This document shows, piece after piece, positions 61,744-64,000 of a stretch of DNA of 64,000 nt. Each line of letters starts with the position of its first letter. Within the stretch, counting starts at the first letter, position 1. The stretch comes from Flavobacteriaceae bacterium CRH (GTDB taxonomy: Bacteria; Bacteroidota; Bacteroidia; Flavobacteriales; Flavobacteriaceae): NCBI GenBank assembly GCA_001507425.1, contig LMAJ01000009.1:1-64000 (forward strand), in the 5' to 3' direction. The notes beneath the pieces were generated by a model, which was not told the origin of the DNA, did no database searches, and worked only from the letters and a program-made list of their open reading frames with translations. Made by a program: the position numbers and the translations under genes.

Positions 61744-62244
61744 ATGAAACACCTACTACTTGTATCATTTATTATGATTACTTGCTCGACATGGGCACAA
61801 TCTGCAACTGCTTATTTTGACAAAGCCATGAAAAAAGCCGAAGCCGGAAACACAAAAGGCGCCATTGCTGATTATACAAAAGCCATTAAAATGAATGCCA
61901 GTTTTGTAGAAGCTTACCAAAACAGAGGCGTTGCAAAATACAAACTCAACGACTTACAAGGAGCTCTTGCCGATTTTACAAAAGCAATCGAATTAGATAC
62001 CATGAATTCTGATGCATTTGCAGGAAGAGCTAATGTAAACTACAAATTAATGAATTACGATGCTACAATCGAAGATTGCTCTTACTGCCTCATGATGAAC
62101 CCTAAAGATTATGTGGCTTTAAACCTGAGAGGACTTTGCTACAACAAAATGGGAGAAAAAAAGAAATCCTGTAAAGACTTTACTAAAGCTATAGAATTAG
62201 GAAGCCAAAGCGCTATAAAAAACAAAGCTACTTTTTGCAAATAA
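61744..62244 (+). CDS. Secreted tetratricopeptide-repeat protein
   Basis: 166 residues. It has a signal peptide (cleavage after TCSTWAQ, near 19) and then about four TPR units (AYFDKAMKKAEAGNTKGAIA, ADYTKAIKMNASFVEAYQNR, ADFTKAIELDTMNSDAFAGR and the C-terminal CKDFTKAIELGSQSAIKN). Probably a periplasmic scaffold protein; partners are unknown. Cysteines near the end (SYCLMM, KSCKDF, TFCK) may pair. It is read toward the potassium channel gene, 115 bases away. Confidence 0.85.
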   Translation: MKHLLLVSFIMITCSTWAQSATAYFDKAMKKAEAGNTKGAIADYTKAIKMNASFVEAYQNRGVAKYKLNDLQGALADFTKAIELDTMNSDAFAGRANVNYKLMNYDATIEDCSYCLMMNPKDYVALNLRGLCYNKMGEKKKSCKDFTKAIELGSQSAIKNKATFCK

Positions 62245-62332
62245 AACAATCTCAACATTACTACAAAGCAATCTGCAAAATCTACATTTTACAGATTGCT
62301 TTTTCAGTTAAATTCTGTATTAAAGATATTGT

Positions 62333-62341
62333 TACATTTGC
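62333..62341 (+). promoter_or_regulatory. -7 promoter box of the Kir channel gene
   Basis: TACATTTGC at 62333-62341, 18 bases before the ATG, is a perfect -7 match; the -33 box is weak. Confidence 0.5.
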
Positions 62342-62359
62342 GCAGTAAAACATATTTCA

Positions 62360-63322
62360 ATGGCACTTCTTAAAAACTTAAATGATAACGCAAAAACCGA
62401 AGACAACTCAGGCTTTGGAACCAATGCCAACAGTTACGGAGGGAGATTTGTAAACAAAAACGGAACTGCCAATATTGAAAAAAGAGGAATGAATTTGCTA
62501 AGGCGCATTAGCTGGTATCATATTATGATCGATATGCCAAACTGGAAATTCATGCTGATTTTATTTTCATTTTACATTATAATCAATTTCATTTTTGCCA
62601 TTCTATATTACGCAATCGGGATTGAACATCTTGATGGGATCGAACAATCTCAAAGTATTTTGACGCAATTTGGCCAGGCTTACTTTTTTAGCGCGCAAAC
62701 TTTTACCACTGTTGGTTACGGACATATTAGTCCAACCGGATTTTTAGCCAGTGCCTTATCTTCTGCCGAAGCTTTAATTGGTTTGCTGAGTTTTGCCATT
62801 GCAACAGGATTATTTTTTGGGAGATTTAGCAAGCCAACAGCCTATATTAAATTCTCATACAATGCACTAATATCTCCTTATAAAGATAAAAAAGCATTAA
62901 TGGTTCGACTTGTACCTTTTAAAAACACGAATTTAACCGATGCCAAAGCCAAAATGACTTTAGGAATGAGCGTTGAAGAAGATGGTGTAACAACAAACAA
63001 ATTCTACAGTTTAGATTTAGAATTAGAAGCTATAAATGCCCTTACATTAAGCTGGACGTTAGTGCATCCGATAACTGAAAAAAGTCCTTTCTATAATCTC
63101 ACCGAAGATGATTTTAAAAAGAACCATATCGAAATTTTAGTTTTCGTTACCACATTCGATGATATGTTTAGCAATACAGTTGCTGCAAGAACATCTTATA
63201 CATTTAATGAAATTATTTATGGCGCAAAATTCGAAACAATGTACAACAGAAGTGAGGATGGTACTAAAACGATTTTGTATTTAGACAAATTAAATCAGTT
63301 TCGTACTACAAACTTCTCTTAA
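62360..63322 (+). CDS. Inward-rectifier-type potassium channel (KirBac-like)
   Basis: 320 residues. It has the N-terminal amphipathic slide helix (ISWYHIMIDMPNWKFML, near 52-68), the outer helix (about 70-95), the pore loop with filter FTTVGYGHI (TVGYG near 118), the inner helix (about 135-160) and the cytoplasmic Ig-like Kir domain (about 165-320). It conducts potassium across the inner membrane. The filter and the layout are intact. The gene has its own promoter. Confidence 0.92.
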   Translation: MALLKNLNDNAKTEDNSGFGTNANSYGGRFVNKNGTANIEKRGMNLLRRISWYHIMIDMPNWKFMLILFSFYIIINFIFAILYYAIGIEHLDGIEQSQSILTQFGQAYFFSAQTFTTVGYGHISPTGFLASALSSAEALIGLLSFAIATGLFFGRFSKPTAYIKFSYNALISPYKDKKALMVRLVPFKNTNLTDAKAKMTLGMSVEEDGVTTNKFYSLDLELEAINALTLSWTLVHPITEKSPFYNLTEDDFKKNHIEILVFVTTFDDMFSNTVAARTSYTFNEIIYGAKFETMYNRSEDGTKTILYLDKLNQFRTTNFS

Positions 63323-63396
63323 ACTATCATTTAAATCATGTTTTAAAGTTAATTTTTCATATTTTGTTTTATTTTTGTTCATCCAAATAACCAAAA

Positions 63397-64000
63397 ATGA
63401 TTAACAACATTAAAACAGTTTTCAGCATTAAGGACCTCGAAAACCTGTCAGGAATAAAAGCACATACGATTCGAATCTGGGAAAAAAGATATAATATCCT
63501 TGAACCAATGCGAACGGATACGAATATTCGACTTTATAATTTACACAGCTTACAAAAACTCCTCAACATAACTTTACTGCACGAGTACGGTTATAAAATA
63601 TCGAAAATATCAACTTTCCCGGAAGAGAAAATCCCGCAACTGGTTCGTGAGATCATCTCGAAGAAAAACGCTCAAAACTACGCCATTACATCTTTTAAAA
63701 TGGCAATGATGAATTTTGACCAGGAAATTTTCTTCAATACTTTTGACTGGCTTATTTCAGAAAAAACATTTAAAGAAGTTTTTAAAGATCATTTTCTTCC
63801 TCTATTAAAAGAATTGGGCTTATTATGGCAGTCTGAAACCATAACTCCTGCAAATGAACATTTTATGAGTCATTTAATCAAGCAGAAGATTTTAATTTAT
63901 ACCGAAAGCCTTCAAATATTAAAACCAACCAGAACCGACAAAATTTTTGTTCTTTCATTGCCCTTAAATGAAATTCACCAAATCGGATTGCTCTATCTTC
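63397..64000 (+). CDS. MerR-family regulator, partial (cut by window end)
   Basis: 201 codons are visible. The MerR DNA-binding domain (about 10-75) has FSIKDLENLSGIKAHTIRIW, EKRYNILEPMRTDTNIRLYN and YKISKIS. The rest begins an unassigned helical domain (FFNTFDWLISEKTFKEVFKD, FLPLLKELGLLWQS) like the B12-binding-related domain of light- or B12-sensing MerR proteins (LitR/CarH type). From memory such regulators often precede carotenoid genes in Flavobacteria, but the downstream DNA is not in the window. A -7 box (TATTTTTG, 63370-63377) lies upstream. Confidence 0.85.
   Translation, partial: MINNIKTVFSIKDLENLSGIKAHTIRIWEKRYNILEPMRTDTNIRLYNLHSLQKLLNITLLHEYGYKISKISTFPEEKIPQLVREIISKKNAQNYAITSFKMAMMNFDQEIFFNTFDWLISEKTFKEVFKDHFLPLLKELGLLWQSETITPANEHFMSHLIKQKILIYTESLQILKPTRTDKIFVLSLPLNEIHQIGLLYL

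Overview
The window is almost entirely a Flavobacterium-type genome (Bacteroidota, Flavobacteriia). The evidence is AT-rich DNA, promoters of the Bacteroidota form (TTTG, about 18-20 bases, then TAnnTTTG), almost no Shine-Dalgarno sequences, a SprA translocon protein of the type 9 secretion/gliding system, a split transketolase, and intergenic repeats typical of the genus. The exception is the left edge (about 1-470): a partial DeoR-type repressor with a perfect AGGAGG ribosome site and a TATAAT-like box that looks like low-GC Gram-positive DNA. It is either an assembly chimera or contamination, or a transferred piece.

Layout. 1-1196: foreign-looking repressor fragment, then a long non-coding stretch rich in Flavobacterium repeats. 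1197-4494: the thrS-infC-rpmI-rplT translation operon, with infC starting on a rare ATA codon. 4644-5729: Crp-like regulator and AhpD-like protein. 5898-8775: a TPR-lipoprotein histidine kinase, its response regulator and a small membrane protein. 8876-13903: a secreted nuclease-fold protein, an exported 419-residue protein, and a second kinase/regulator operon with a 46-residue membrane peptide next to it. 14095-26542: housekeeping genes (dnaB, accA, DMT permease, LptF/G, tgt, ChbG-like deacetylase, split transketolase, FKBP-like lipoprotein, S4 protein, phosphoribosyltransferase, aroK). 26670-26980: tRNA-Lys x2 and tRNA-Leu. 27482-28300: acyltransferase. 28391-39416: a urease island on the minus strand, read ureA-ureB-ureC-outer membrane barrel-ureE-ureF-ureG-ureD-nickel/UreH-type permease-urea channel-TonB receptor, ending in a protein made of three fused RidA domains. 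40662-47071: an AT-rich cassette of a LysM protein, a PAAR-like (DUF4280) spike, a 967-residue OmpA-domain effector candidate and two lipoproteins that may be its immunity proteins. 47256-54371: sprA. 54904-56788: a frameshifted outer membrane barrel gene (A10 tract) and an M48 metalloprotease lipoprotein. 56911-60774: a GH18+GH19 chitinase with three CBM5/12-like modules. 61744-64000: TPR protein, Kir-type potassium channel and a MerR regulator cut by the window end.

How it works together. The urease island looks self-sufficient: outer membrane entry (barrel, TonB receptor), inner membrane entry (urea channel, nickel-type permease), enzyme and maturation proteins. The chitinase and SprA point to a surface polymer degrader with type 9 secretion. 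The LysM/PAAR-like/effector/lipoprotein block looks like cargo for a contractile injection or type VI machine encoded elsewhere. Both two-component loci share one layout: next to each lies a small membrane protein gene whose promoter has a good -7 box, no clear -33 box, and a repeat or palindrome just upstream, as expected if the local response regulator activates it.
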